Part shown: positions 39,805 through 49,829 of the stretch, one piece after another
How the letters are laid out: the number at the start of each line of letters is the position of its first letter
How positions within the stretch are numbered: position 1 is the first letter of the stretch
NCBI RefSeq assembly: GCF_026262505.1
Contig: NC_067203.1
Coordinates: 14,086,392 to 14,150,391 of the forward strand
DNA from: Trichomonas vaginalis G3
Lineage: Eukaryota > Parabasalia > Trichomonadida > Trichomonadidae
Reading direction: 5' to 3'
Length of the DNA: 64,000 nucleotides
Made by a program: the position numbers and the translations under genes
Notes under the pieces: model-generated
Databases searched by the model: none
Told to the model about the DNA's origin: nothing
The model's input: only the letters and a program-made list of their open reading frames with translations

Positions 39805-41970
39805 TTACAATGAGATTTTAGTGAAATCGCTCATGAGTTCTTCTGTTGGATAATTTCTCTTGTTCTTCTTATTCTTCTTCCTGATGCATAAAAATACAAT
39901 TAAAGAGATAATTCCAACGAAAGCAATTCCACTAAAAACTCCAATTAAAATTCTCTTGGCCAATCGACTTATTCCTCCTTTTCCGTATTTCAAGTCTAAT
40001 GGTTCGTACAAATACACAAACAACTTGTTGTTCATGTCTGTGTATGTTTCCCAAGTCAAGTTTCCATTGAAAAGATCATTTGCAAATTCATTAAATGACA
40101 ATGCGAATTTTCTCGGATTTATCTCAGTCAAGTAATTGATTAAATCACTTGGCGTTGAAAGGAAATAGTTGATTAAAGGGAGAACTGCATTCCTAAACTG
40201 TTTAAAACTATTTCCAAAAACACTTTCGATGTCTTTCGCTGTCAAATTCGCTCTCTGTTTTGATGCAATGTCCCAAAGTTTCAAAATCTTATCAATAGTC
40301 TTCTTTCCATCGGAATTGACTGTAACAACAGCATCTAGTAGATTAGGACCACTCATTACTTTGACTTCTTTCCATGCTTCGATTGTTCTTTCGATATAAA
40401 AATTATTAAATTCTAAATCCCAGAATGCTTCTTTGATCGGCTTCCCGTTTGCATGCTCAACAGCTGCATTGGCATATTGTGATATTGTTTTGCCAAATGG
40501 AAGTGTTTTTAGGACATCATCAAATTTCATATCATTTTTCACAACTTTTTTAAGATCGTTCAGGAAATTGATTATGAAATCAATTATATCAGGTGACAAT
40601 GACTTGATTTCTTCTAAAAATTGAACAAAATTCGAAATTCCATTTTTGATAATTTCAGAATCAATGTTTTCGATGCCAATCTTGGCCAAAACATCATTTA
40701 ATGAGTCATTTGGATTATATTTTTTAAAGAAAACAGTTCCAAATGCGATTTTATCTGCCCATTCCATTGTGAATTCTGGAATTGGAGTCAAAGGATTGTT
40801 TAAATAGAGAATTGCCTGGAAAACTGTATCATATGACTCTTGTTTCTCCTTCTCAGTCTTGTTCGTAAGTACTGTGAAGACTAATGGCTTAATTAAAGGT
40901 TGATCTTTTTCTCTGAATGCAGAAAAGAAGTTGTTTTCATCATAAAGATGACTATAATTATCTTGAATGAATAATGATACTAATTTAAAGTCTGCATCAA
41001 AATATTTAAGATATGGTTTGATATATTTGTTTCGTATGTCTTCTGGAAGGATAATAGTATGATCATTGAGTTGCCTCTTTAAATCATCAAACAATGGTTT
41101 GTATTTATTGTATAATTCAACCATTTTTGTGTCTGATTTATTTAATTCTTTTCCAAACTTCTCGTATTTAGAAATCAGTCGTTTGAAACCAATCTTCATC
41201 GTAAAAGTGTGCTCTGGCATCCAATTACAGTATGTAAAGAAAGAAGCAACAAAAGATTTGGCAAAAATTTTGATTGAACCTGATAATGAGTTTTTAACAC
41301 CTATCATTGCATTTAATGCATTCGTAGCTATTTGTTCTATGTTTAATTTTGAAGATGAAACTGGTTTTATAACATCTTTAATAATTCCCATGATTTTTTG
41401 CTCATTCATGAATATATGTTTCGGAATATCCTTTATATCATATGATTCTGATGTCATTGATTGTTTAACAGCTTCTGATCCATCAAAATAAAAAGATAAA
41501 GGTAATTTCAACGCTGTTACGATTTCTTCGACTGTTGTTTGGTTAGTATTGTTAACAATATCAACGATTATCTTCTTTAATGGTTTGTATTTATATCCTT
41601 TGATCCATAATTCCGTTTTCATTTTTGGAAGACTAGTATTGATCAAATTAAGAACTGTATTCTTGGATATGTTATGTGGTAGATACTTGTAGATATGGGT
41701 TTGATTGTCTAAAAATATCTTGAGTTTATCATTGTAAAAATTTTCGAGATATTTTTCATCATAATGGCTGGATTCGGCGCGATTATAGTTCATAGAGTTC
41801 ATTAATAACTTTCTAGCTTTAATTTGCTTGCTAGAATCCAGATTTTCAAGAATGAAATTCTGAATTTTTGTCCAATTTTTGTATTTACTTAAGTCAATGC
41901 CTTGAGAATTAAGGATGTTCTTATACTGATCATTTACAGCCTTGTGAAATACAATCAGCGTAAATATCAT
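39805..41970 (-). CDS. Type I membrane protein of unknown family
   Basis: 721 residues. A short hydrophobic N-terminus (MIFTLIVF) may be a signal or part of one. Residues ~15-670 are polar and mostly helical, with many Lys/Asn and repeated LxxxL-type helices (INNFPLEEL-like upstream sequence has no ATG). Near the C-terminus is a single membrane span (ILIGVFSGIAFVGIISLIVF), followed by a basic stop-transfer (CIRKKNKKNKRN) and a short tail ELMSDFTKISL. Several N-x-S/T sites occur. It looks like a large surface protein with a short cytosolic tail. I do not recognise the ectodomain. Confidence 0.75.
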   Translation of the reverse strand: MIFTLIVFHKAVNDQYKNILNSQGIDLSKYKNWTKIQNFILENLDSSKQIKARKLLMNSMNYNRAESSHYDEKYLENFYNDKLKIFLDNQTHIYKYLPHNISKNTVLNLINTSLPKMKTELWIKGYKYKPLKKIIVDIVNNTNQTTVEEIVTALKLPLSFYFDGSEAVKQSMTSESYDIKDIPKHIFMNEQKIMGIIKDVIKPVSSSKLNIEQIATNALNAMIGVKNSLSGSIKIFAKSFVASFFTYCNWMPEHTFTMKIGFKRLISKYEKFGKELNKSDTKMVELYNKYKPLFDDLKRQLNDHTIILPEDIRNKYIKPYLKYFDADFKLVSLFIQDNYSHLYDENNFFSAFREKDQPLIKPLVFTVLTNKTEKEKQESYDTVFQAILYLNNPLTPIPEFTMEWADKIAFGTVFFKKYNPNDSLNDVLAKIGIENIDSEIIKNGISNFVQFLEEIKSLSPDIIDFIINFLNDLKKVVKNDMKFDDVLKTLPFGKTISQYANAAVEHANGKPIKEAFWDLEFNNFYIERTIEAWKEVKVMSGPNLLDAVVTVNSDGKKTIDKILKLWDIASKQRANLTAKDIESVFGNSFKQFRNAVLPLINYFLSTPSDLINYLTEINPRKFALSFNEFANDLFNGNLTWETYTDMNNKLFVYLYEPLDLKYGKGGISRLAKRILIGVFSGIAFVGIISLIVFLCIRKKNKKNKRNYPTEELMSDFTKISL

Positions 41971-43087
41971 TAACTCTTCAAGGGGAAATTATTGATTTTG
42001 ATTTTTCATCGGATCTTCTTCTGAAATTTGATAGAAAGAAAATTGAGAAGAATTTATACTAATTGAACTAATAATATATATTTTATATTTTCAATTTGAT
42101 AAGATTAGAATTGTAAAGTTCTCAAATCCATTCATGATCCAATTTTTGTCAAATATTTCCAATCCTTTATTTACTCATTGAACAATGTCGCATATGAAAA
42201 CAAGATGTAAATGGAATAAAATTTGCTATTCAGAAGAGTGAATGATTTAAAATTTCATAAAATAGCTAAGAGTTAATGGCTAACATCTCATTTTTGAGAT
42301 CTGATAAAGCAAGATTAGGTCGTTTCGCGTAAATTTAGGATAAAAAAATCTTTGTGGATATTTTATTGCTGATACACGGTTAAATTGGTTGAAATTAAGC
42401 TAGGTATTCTATAATCAAATAAGAGATCTCAAAGTTCAAAACACCAGATAGCTTATTCTTTGAGATTACATAAACATCTGAATCATAATATAGAATTTGA
42501 AAGTTGTGTACCATCTATTTTGGCGTAATAACAATCTTATGTGACTACGGTATGACTCTTAAAGAATATGATTTATTCTGAGAAAATGCGATTTGGATTT
42601 ATCAATAATTCTTAAAAATAACTTAAGTGTATGATCGACATTTTCATTTAAAAGTAATGTCAGCTAAATAGCAATCTTAAAAACACGATTTTAATTCCGA
42701 GATTTTCAAATCCTGCAAATGCTTTTTTGATATTTAATCGTTGTGCCAAAATTACCGATTTAAATCTAATTCATAGTTCATTTTACGAATTAAAAGCACG
42801 TTTGTTACACGAAATTCTAAATCTTGCAACGTTAGTAACTGTTGCAGACTGAGTTTATTGGTAAAATGGACGTAATTTTTTCTCAATGTATAGTTTTCAT
42901 TTCATAATCGAGCGACCGGCTATTTCTGATATGAGTTTGATAATTGAGTTCACTAAATTCAAATGAATATTCAATTCAAATATTAAGAAAATAATAATAT
43001 TATAAATCCTTATTTCGGTTAAATTTTGGAATAAAAATGCATTTGTAAACTTTTGAATTCTGTTAAAAGGGGCAATCAAATTCTGGT
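41971..43087. other. Intergenic, 1.1 kb, divergent promoters
   Basis: A+T-rich region between two outward-facing genes. No ORF with recognisable content and no clear repeat was found. GGGGCAATCAAATTCTGG lies just before the PI3K ATG. Confidence 0.4.
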
Positions 43088-46000
43088 ATGGGCACTCAGT
43101 TTAGGTCTAAAACGATGCCTCCTATATTACTAGGCCCAGCCAACAATCCAGACTTTCACCAACTTGATATCACCATCTTAGACCGTGATATTTTCTCAAT
43201 GCCGTTTGATAATGGTACAACCGGTCAATATATTATTGACTTATTAGAATCTAGGAATATCCAGAACTATATTATCCTTGTTGATAACGTTCCGAAGACA
43301 AATACGACGCCATTATATGTTTCTTCGGAAAACAAAGCAATTTTGGATTTGATTAAAGAAAATGATAGGTTTAAAACGACATCGATCTTCACCAAAATGT
43401 GCCCCAATAGGAATATAACCACCAGAAAGCAGCGTTTTAATATGTATGTAAAATCAATCCAAGATTATTTGGAAGAATTAGAACTTCAAAGCCTGAAATT
43501 ACCCATAAGTGGGATGTTCAAGCGCGTTGCGAAACACAAAATAAACATTGCCCTTCCGAGCAACGCAGTAATCAAATTTGGCCTCAATTCGAGTCTGACT
43601 TTTGCAAAAATCTACGAAGCCATCTTTGAAAAGCTTTGCAAAGTTTATGGTCATAGGTTCATCCCTACCGCCGATAAATACAGGCTCAGAATTATTGATT
43701 CCAAATTTGAAATTAAAGATGACCAGCAAGTATTTCAAGATTGTCCAGAAATGATCGCCGCTTTGGAGAAACAAGTGAGAAACCCAGAATCTATCGTATT
43801 TAAACTCTGCATGGAAAGCAAGCCTTCAAAATTTATCAAAACTATTATTCAGGATGCCAAAGAATTAGATCTTTCGTTACCAGAGCTTACACTAGAGACA
43901 CAAAGTCTATACCTATCTATGTCGCAAAATCGTCATATCGTCGAAACATTACGAAATGAAAAAATTACTGAATGTCCTTTACTTGCAAGAATGAGAATTT
44001 CATCGACAGACCCACCATTATATACATGTACGAAAACGCAAATCGCTCTGAAATGCGAGCTGCGTGCAGGAATTACAGATGTCGTAGTAACTGGAGCTTC
44101 AATACAATGCCGGTACGATATTTCGGCGGATAAAGCAATAGTTCAATTAATCGCTAAGATCGAAAAGCACCAGAAGATCAACATCGGTCGTGATCCGAGT
44201 GAATTTGTATTATTATTACAAGGAACAGACGAAGTCATCGCCGGTGATACACCATTAGTACAGTTTATGTGCGTACGACAGTTCTTGGTCTCTAATCAGC
44301 CAGTTATGAACGTAATGCTCGCAGAAAAATCTCAAATCATCGATTCAATCAAGAATAAAGAACTTGCGGTTACGCCGATGCAAGAACCGAACAAGAACGA
44401 TTTTATTCCAAGTATCAAAGCTTCAACAACAAATTCCTTATGTATTCCGAATTTACTGCTTACAACGCCTATGTCTATACTTATACGTGGCTTCAAGCAC
44501 TTCCCAGCTAAAGTAGAGAACGTAGGTATCACTGTTGCAATTATAAACGGTACACAAACGATATGCGACCCAATTACGTTACCTGTACAAAAAGGTGGTG
44601 CCAAATACATATTAGTTAATCAACCCATTACTTTCCAGATATCTCCACGCGTTTTACCGCATTCCGCCCGCTTATCAATTTCCGTATTTGATTATGACCA
44701 AAGAACCAACTACATGAAGAAGCCAAAGAAGAAGAAAGACAACGGGAACATTGCAAGCTTGAACTTCCCGATGTTTACTCACGACGGATGGCTGAACATG
44801 GGAACAACAAGCAGAAAAATGTGGAATAAGCATTATTTGGACTATTTCTTGACAACGGCTCAGTCAAATGAATCCGGAGCGATTGTTGCGATATTCGATC
44901 TCCCTGTTTTCAGATTCCCTGTTTACCACACTGTTGCAGAGATTCAACCATCAGCGAATCGTATGTCAATGCACTTGTCGACAGAAGAAATCGCACGATT
45001 GGAGACATTCGAGAACCTCGATGCATTGGGAGTTCTCTCTCCTGAAGACAAAACATTGATATGGAACAATCGTGCTAAATTTAAACAAAACGAGCGAATG
45101 CTTCCACTCGTTTTGCAATCACTTGACTACACATCTCCTGTACAAGTCGCAGAAATTCCTTACATACTCAACGAGTGGGCAGAAATTTCTCCAACAGATG
45201 CATTGACACTTTTGGATCCGAAATTCGCAGATCGCGATGTTCGTAAATACGCTGTCGAACACTTAGAAGCATTCAACGATAACGAGATCATGCTTTACAT
45301 GCTTCAACTCGTTCAAGCATTGAAGTTCGAGTTATACGACGATTCTCCACTTGCACACTTCTTGTTGCGAAGAGGTCTTGCAGAACCGAAGTTCCTCGGA
45401 CACCAGCTCTTCTGGCAACTGATGTCTGAAGCACACATATCTCAGATTCGACAGAGATTCTCTGCCGTTTTGGTCAATTTCATATACGGAATTGGTTCAT
45501 ACTGGAAGGAACTTAAAACAGGATACAGATTCACACAGAAACTTGTTGAATTAAACAACGACCTTTGTAAGTTAAGTCACACAGAAGCAACAGAACAATT
45601 CAAAGTCCGACTGAAAGACGTTGAGATTCCAGAAGAGTTCCATCTTCCTATGGATCCAAGACTTGTTGTCGATGCATTCATCTTAGAAGACTGCAAGGTC
45701 ATGAACTCTAAGAAGAAGCCTTTCTGGCTCACATTCCACAACGCTGCGCCATTCTCGACAGAACCAGTCAAGACGATGTTCAAAGTTGGCGACGACCTGA
45801 GACAAGACCAGCTGACTCTCCAAATAATGAAAGTCATGGAACACTTGTGGCGACAGAACCAGCTCGACTTGCGAATGAACTGTTACGGTGTCCTCCCGAC
45901 AGGTTTCAACCAAGGTTTCATCGAAGTTGTCCCTAACTCTATCACAGAACAAGTTCTTCAGCAAGAGGAAGGAAGATGGACAGGCGTTTTCAAGCCTAAC

Positions 46001-46558
46001 ATCATGAACGACTTCTTGGCGAAGAACAACTCTACGGCAGTCACACTGAACATCGCGAAGGAGAACTTCCTCCTCAGCTCAGCAGGTTACGCTGTCTCTT
46101 CTTGCGTCATCGGTTTGGCAGACAGACATCCAGGAAACATCATGGTCCAAAGAGATGGTCACTTCTTCCACATCGACTTTGGCCACTTCTTGGGTAATTT
46201 CAAGAAGAAGCTTGGATATCAGAGAGAAGATGCACCTTTCCACTTCTCTCCTGCATGCGCAGAAGCACTCGGAGGAGTTGGAAGTGAGCAATACAAGAGA
46301 TTCGAAGATACATCAGCAAACGCATACAATATTTTGAGACGAAATGCAAATTTGTTGATGTCCATGATGTTGTTGATGCTTGGAACAGGAATTCCAGAAC
46401 TTCAAAAGCCAGAAGATATAATATACATGAAGAATATGTTGAACCTTGGAGTTTCTGAGGAAGAAGCAGCAACAATATTCAAGAAATACATTCAGATGTC
46501 TTTGGATTCAACAAAGACAACTGTGAATAACTGGATTCATAATTTAGTTGTTTCTTAA
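43088..46558 (+). CDS. Phosphatidylinositol 3-kinase catalytic subunit, class I-like
   Basis: 1156 residues with the full PI3K layout. After an N-terminal region of unclear homology comes a Ras-binding-type domain (~310-410, ending FVLLLQGTDEVIAGDTPLVQ). Then follow a C2 domain (~460-620, with SARLSISVFDYDQRT), a helical PIK domain (~625-800) and the kinase domain (~850-1150). Kinase motifs are FKVGDDLRQDQL (residues 898-909), GLADRHPGNIM with the catalytic DRH at 1012-1014, and HIDFG with Asp1030. The activation loop reads KKKLGYQREDAPF (1039-1051), with the basic KKK and R-x-x-x-P-F boxes that allow class I enzymes to use PI(4,5)P2. The product would be PI(3,4,5)P3 at the plasma membrane, controlling actin and phagocytosis. 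Codons become richer in C/G toward the 3' half. Confidence 0.95.
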   Translation: MGTQFRSKTMPPILLGPANNPDFHQLDITILDRDIFSMPFDNGTTGQYIIDLLESRNIQNYIILVDNVPKTNTTPLYVSSENKAILDLIKENDRFKTTSIFTKMCPNRNITTRKQRFNMYVKSIQDYLEELELQSLKLPISGMFKRVAKHKINIALPSNAVIKFGLNSSLTFAKIYEAIFEKLCKVYGHRFIPTADKYRLRIIDSKFEIKDDQQVFQDCPEMIAALEKQVRNPESIVFKLCMESKPSKFIKTIIQDAKELDLSLPELTLETQSLYLSMSQNRHIVETLRNEKITECPLLARMRISSTDPPLYTCTKTQIALKCELRAGITDVVVTGASIQCRYDISADKAIVQLIAKIEKHQKINIGRDPSEFVLLLQGTDEVIAGDTPLVQFMCVRQFLVSNQPVMNVMLAEKSQIIDSIKNKELAVTPMQEPNKNDFIPSIKASTTNSLCIPNLLLTTPMSILIRGFKHFPAKVENVGITVAIINGTQTICDPITLPVQKGGAKYILVNQPITFQISPRVLPHSARLSISVFDYDQRTNYMKKPKKKKDNGNIASLNFPMFTHDGWLNMGTTSRKMWNKHYLDYFLTTAQSNESGAIVAIFDLPVFRFPVYHTVAEIQPSANRMSMHLSTEEIARLETFENLDALGVLSPEDKTLIWNNRAKFKQNERMLPLVLQSLDYTSPVQVAEIPYILNEWAEISPTDALTLLDPKFADRDVRKYAVEHLEAFNDNEIMLYMLQLVQALKFELYDDSPLAHFLLRRGLAEPKFLGHQLFWQLMSEAHISQIRQRFSAVLVNFIYGIGSYWKELKTGYRFTQKLVELNNDLCKLSHTEATEQFKVRLKDVEIPEEFHLPMDPRLVVDAFILEDCKVMNSKKKPFWLTFHNAAPFSTEPVKTMFKVGDDLRQDQLTLQIMKVMEHLWRQNQLDLRMNCYGVLPTGFNQGFIEVVPNSITEQVLQQEEGRWTGVFKPNIMNDFLAKNNSTAVTLNIAKENFLLSSAGYAVSSCVIGLADRHPGNIMVQRDGHFFHIDFGHFLGNFKKKLGYQREDAPFHFSPACAEALGGVGSEQYKRFEDTSANAYNILRRNANLLMSMMLLMLGTGIPELQKPEDIIYMKNMLNLGVSEEEAATIFKKYIQMSLDSTKTTVNNWIHNLVVS

Positions 46559-48286
46559 TTGATATTTTATTATTTTATTATGTTTACGGAAATATTTTTG
46601 TTTTATTTTTTATCATTTATTTATTTATCATTTAATTATAAAGTTCTTTTATTGTTTTTGTTTTAAAATTTTGAATGTATGTTTAGAAATGCAATGACTA
46701 ATTCAAGGATTCCTGACATAATTAGATGTGTTGTTTATCTTCTTTACCTATCATCTGAAATATTTGCTACCTATTTTAAATTTTCTTGCTTTGATTATTA
46801 ATTTCATTTTCAAGAGGATAATTTTCACGATCACGATATTTAATTACTACAGTCACTATTGGAAGAGTTAAACAAAGGTGAGAATTTTTTCTTGATGCAA
46901 AATATTGCAAGAAAAGTTTGGATAGAATGAAGAATATTTTCATCAAAGTAGATAATCTAGAAAATTGCTGCAAACAAGATCAATAGTAAGGATACATTCA
47001 TGATGTCCTAAGATTACCTTTCATGTCAGAAACCCAGTGAAGATGAGTAGTTGGTTCTAACAGCAAAATCACTTAGAATTAATGCAGTAGTATTGAAAAT
47101 AGGTTCATAAGGTTAAAATTATTTATTTTCTTTTTGATGAAAATAATCCTGCAGATACAGTGTTGTAAACAGAAATTCATCAAAAGTGACACCTCAGAAA
47201 AGCTAAAATATTGAATTTTTGGAACTTTTGATAGAGCACGTTTTTAAATATTAATTAAAGTAAATGTATATTTTGTCAAGATTCTTTTTAATAAAAAAAT
47301 AAAATTTTGAAGAAGAACACAAAATCTTCTGAAAAATAATATCACATAAACTCATATTATTTTCTAATATATAACTATTTTATATAAAAATCAAATTCAA
47401 TGATCTTAAAAGCGAAGGATAAACCTCAAAATTTACGAATATAATGAGTGGGAATATAATGCTTATCTATCATAAAACCATATGAAATATCAATTTTTGC
47501 TTTACGCCTAATTTTTGACGACAATTAGCAAAAAATGTTAAATGTTAACACTCAGTCCATTTGAATATGAAAAATAAAATTGACTTTGATTAAATGTTTT
47601 TATTTATCATGCAATTCTTCTTGCGACAAAGATTTGAATAAAAGTTCAAAAAATAAGATAGCTTAAAAAATAATATACGGTAGTGTTTACTAATAGATGA
47701 ATAGTATATAAATTCTATTAAAATGGATTTGATCCAAAAAAATATAAAACCAAAAATAATTGTTATAATTTAAATGAAGAAGTAATTTAAAACGATTTTA
47801 TTTATGATCAAATTTTATATATTTTTTTGGATCAAATCCATTTTAATAGAATTTATATACTATTCATCTATTAGTAAACACTACCGTATATTATTTTTTA
47901 AGCTATCTTATTTTTTTGAACTTTTATTCAAATCTTTGGTCGCAAGAAGAATTGCATGATAAATAAAAACATTTAATCAAAGTCAATTTTATTTTCATAT
48001 TCAAATGGACTGAGTGTTAACATTTAACATTTTTGCTAATTGTCGTCAAAAATTAGGCGTAAAGCAAAAATTGATATTTCATATGGTTTTATGATAGATA
48101 AGCATTATATTCCCACTCATTATATTCGTAAATTTTGAGGTTTATCCTTCGCTTTTAAGATCATTGAATTTGATTTTTATATAAAATAGTTATATATTAG
48201 AAAATAATATGAGTTTATGTGATATTATTTTTCAGAAGATTTCATTCTATATGCCTATGAAAAGTATTCTCAAAACTAACTTTTTC
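46559..48286. other. Intergenic, 1.7 kb, with a large foldback
   Basis: The first 760 bp are A+T-rich with no recognised gene. The inverted repeat at 47322-48242 fills the rest. A further inverted match (AACAGAAATTCATCAAAAGT) links 47168-47187 with the tail of the neighbouring beta-helix pseudogene near 48390-48410. Confidence 0.6.
47322..48242. repeat. Near-perfect inverted repeat (foldback), arms about 424 bp, loop about 73 bp
   Basis: Left arm ~47322-47745 is the reverse complement of right arm ~47819-48242. Outer ends pair AAATCTTCTG with CAGAAGATTT, and inner ends pair GGATTTGATCC with GGATCAAATCC. Only a few single-base differences were seen (extra A in A-runs, one extra C in GCGACCAAAG), implying roughly 99% arm identity. 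No coding content or obvious target duplication was found. It may be a foldback/MITE-type element or a recent inverted duplication. Confidence 0.85.
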
Positions 48287-49366
48287 CTAATTATAATTAA
48301 ATCTAGAATATTGTATTATGCTTAGTATTATTTCATTTTTCTCATTCAATTTAGAAATTACAAATGTCAAAAAATTGAGAGCTGTCACTTTTGATGAATT
48401 TCTGTTTATTACAACAGTTTTTGAAAATTTAGAAAGATAGGATAATTTATTTGAAATTTCTTTTACTTCATTGTAACAATTTTCTGTGAAATAATGATAA
48501 AAATTATAAAAATCGTAATTATTTGTTAGATTAGTAAATATAACACTTCCTCCTGTACTTGAAACTGACTGTGATTCTACATATGAATCTGAAATAGTCA
48601 ATGTGTATTTTTTAACATCGTTATGAAACATGTACTTTGCAGTGTTATTTAAAAATATGCAGTGATCAACATTAGTTGTGTATGTACTAACAAATAAAAC
48701 TTGGTTATTATCTGTTCCGCATTTATTTCCAATAACATTGCAATAAGAAACTGTTTGTATAGATCTCGGACTACCTTCATTAATCTCAAATTGAAGTGAA
48801 TAAGTTTCAGTTTGGTTGTTTTCTCTGAATGTTGAGAAATTACATGTAAATGATCTTGTGTTAAGGTGACTATAATATGATGAATATTGATTACATTTGT
48901 TGTTTGTGCTATTAATGTTGGAAATAATTATATCACCATACATAATAAAAAATGTAGAACTTCCTTTTGATTCACTTTCTCCACAATTAGAAACAGAAAC
49001 ATCAATTGCGTAGTTTTTATATGAAGAATCATATCCAGCCCATTGTCTAAATGCCATGAATTTATTGCTTGCTATTGATTTATAGTAGCATGTTCGTTTT
49101 TGTACAAAATGTCCTTTTTGAAAGCATTGATAGTAGACAGATCCACCACCATCATCTGAAGTGGAACTACAGTTGTCAAATTTAGAATTCTCAAGTAATG
49201 TGCAAATATTGTTTGTTCTTTTGATGTAAATTGCACCGATTTCTTTGCATTCTTCAAATAAACATTTAAAAACGTAATAATTATTAGAACTTGTAGTATC
49301 TGAGAATGGTGTTCCATTCTGTGTCTGCACATCTTTGGTACTAGTGCCATAATATTCTTCCCAACT
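48287..49366 (-). pseudogene. Beta-helix family copy lacking its 5' end, with a foreign 3' end
   Basis: Strong similarity to the intact copy at 37178-38179 begins at SWEEYYGT and runs through FTENC. Upstream the frame is open to a TAA but has no ATG (the long frame begins at GTG, 49330), and the leader shared by the other two copies is missing. Downstream of FTENC the last ~65 codons are unrelated to the other copies (SNKLSYLSKFSKTVVINRNS and onward) and end 44 bp from the foldback. Truncation at both ends suggests a non-functional copy rearranged by repeat insertion. Confidence 0.7.
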
Positions 49367-49829
49367 GAACTTTCTTCCGTTTCTTTGCGTAGAACTTCGA
49401 TTTTGGATGGATTGATATTATATTATAGTTATTCACTTGATGTTGATAATTTTTTGCTTCTATCTGTGGCTGCAAGTTCATTTACATAACAGAAATCATC
49501 TTCTTTCTTCATTTGAAATTTGACATTTATCAATTATTTCAGAGAGTTTCATCAAATTTACAATAATTTACGATTGTGAAAATTTTCGATGAATTGAATG
49601 TAAAATCTATTGTATTTATTTCAGATCCCAATTCAATATATTATAATAAATTATGAATTTTTTCTCATTGGAAAAACGTGTCTTTTATCATTAGAAATAA
49701 GAATCAATAAGATTTTTTAGTGGTGCACTTACGCCCCTATGACATGAATTTCAATTCAGATGTTTAAGGTTAATTTTCAATGGCGCATCACACTAGTTAT
49801 CAAAAAATTGAATTAAGATTTTAATATTT
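49367..49829. other. Intergenic, 463 bp, with a partial MITE
   Basis: Contains the family-1 MITE relic at 49718-49817; the rest is A+T-rich with no recognised gene. Confidence 0.5.
49718..49817 (-). mobile_element. MITE, family 1, copy lacking one end
   Basis: Begins TTAGTGGTGCACTTACG and matches the reverse complement of the element at 7149-7276 through CAAAAAATTGAATTAA. The final ~27 bp with the second terminal repeat are missing. Confidence 0.65.
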
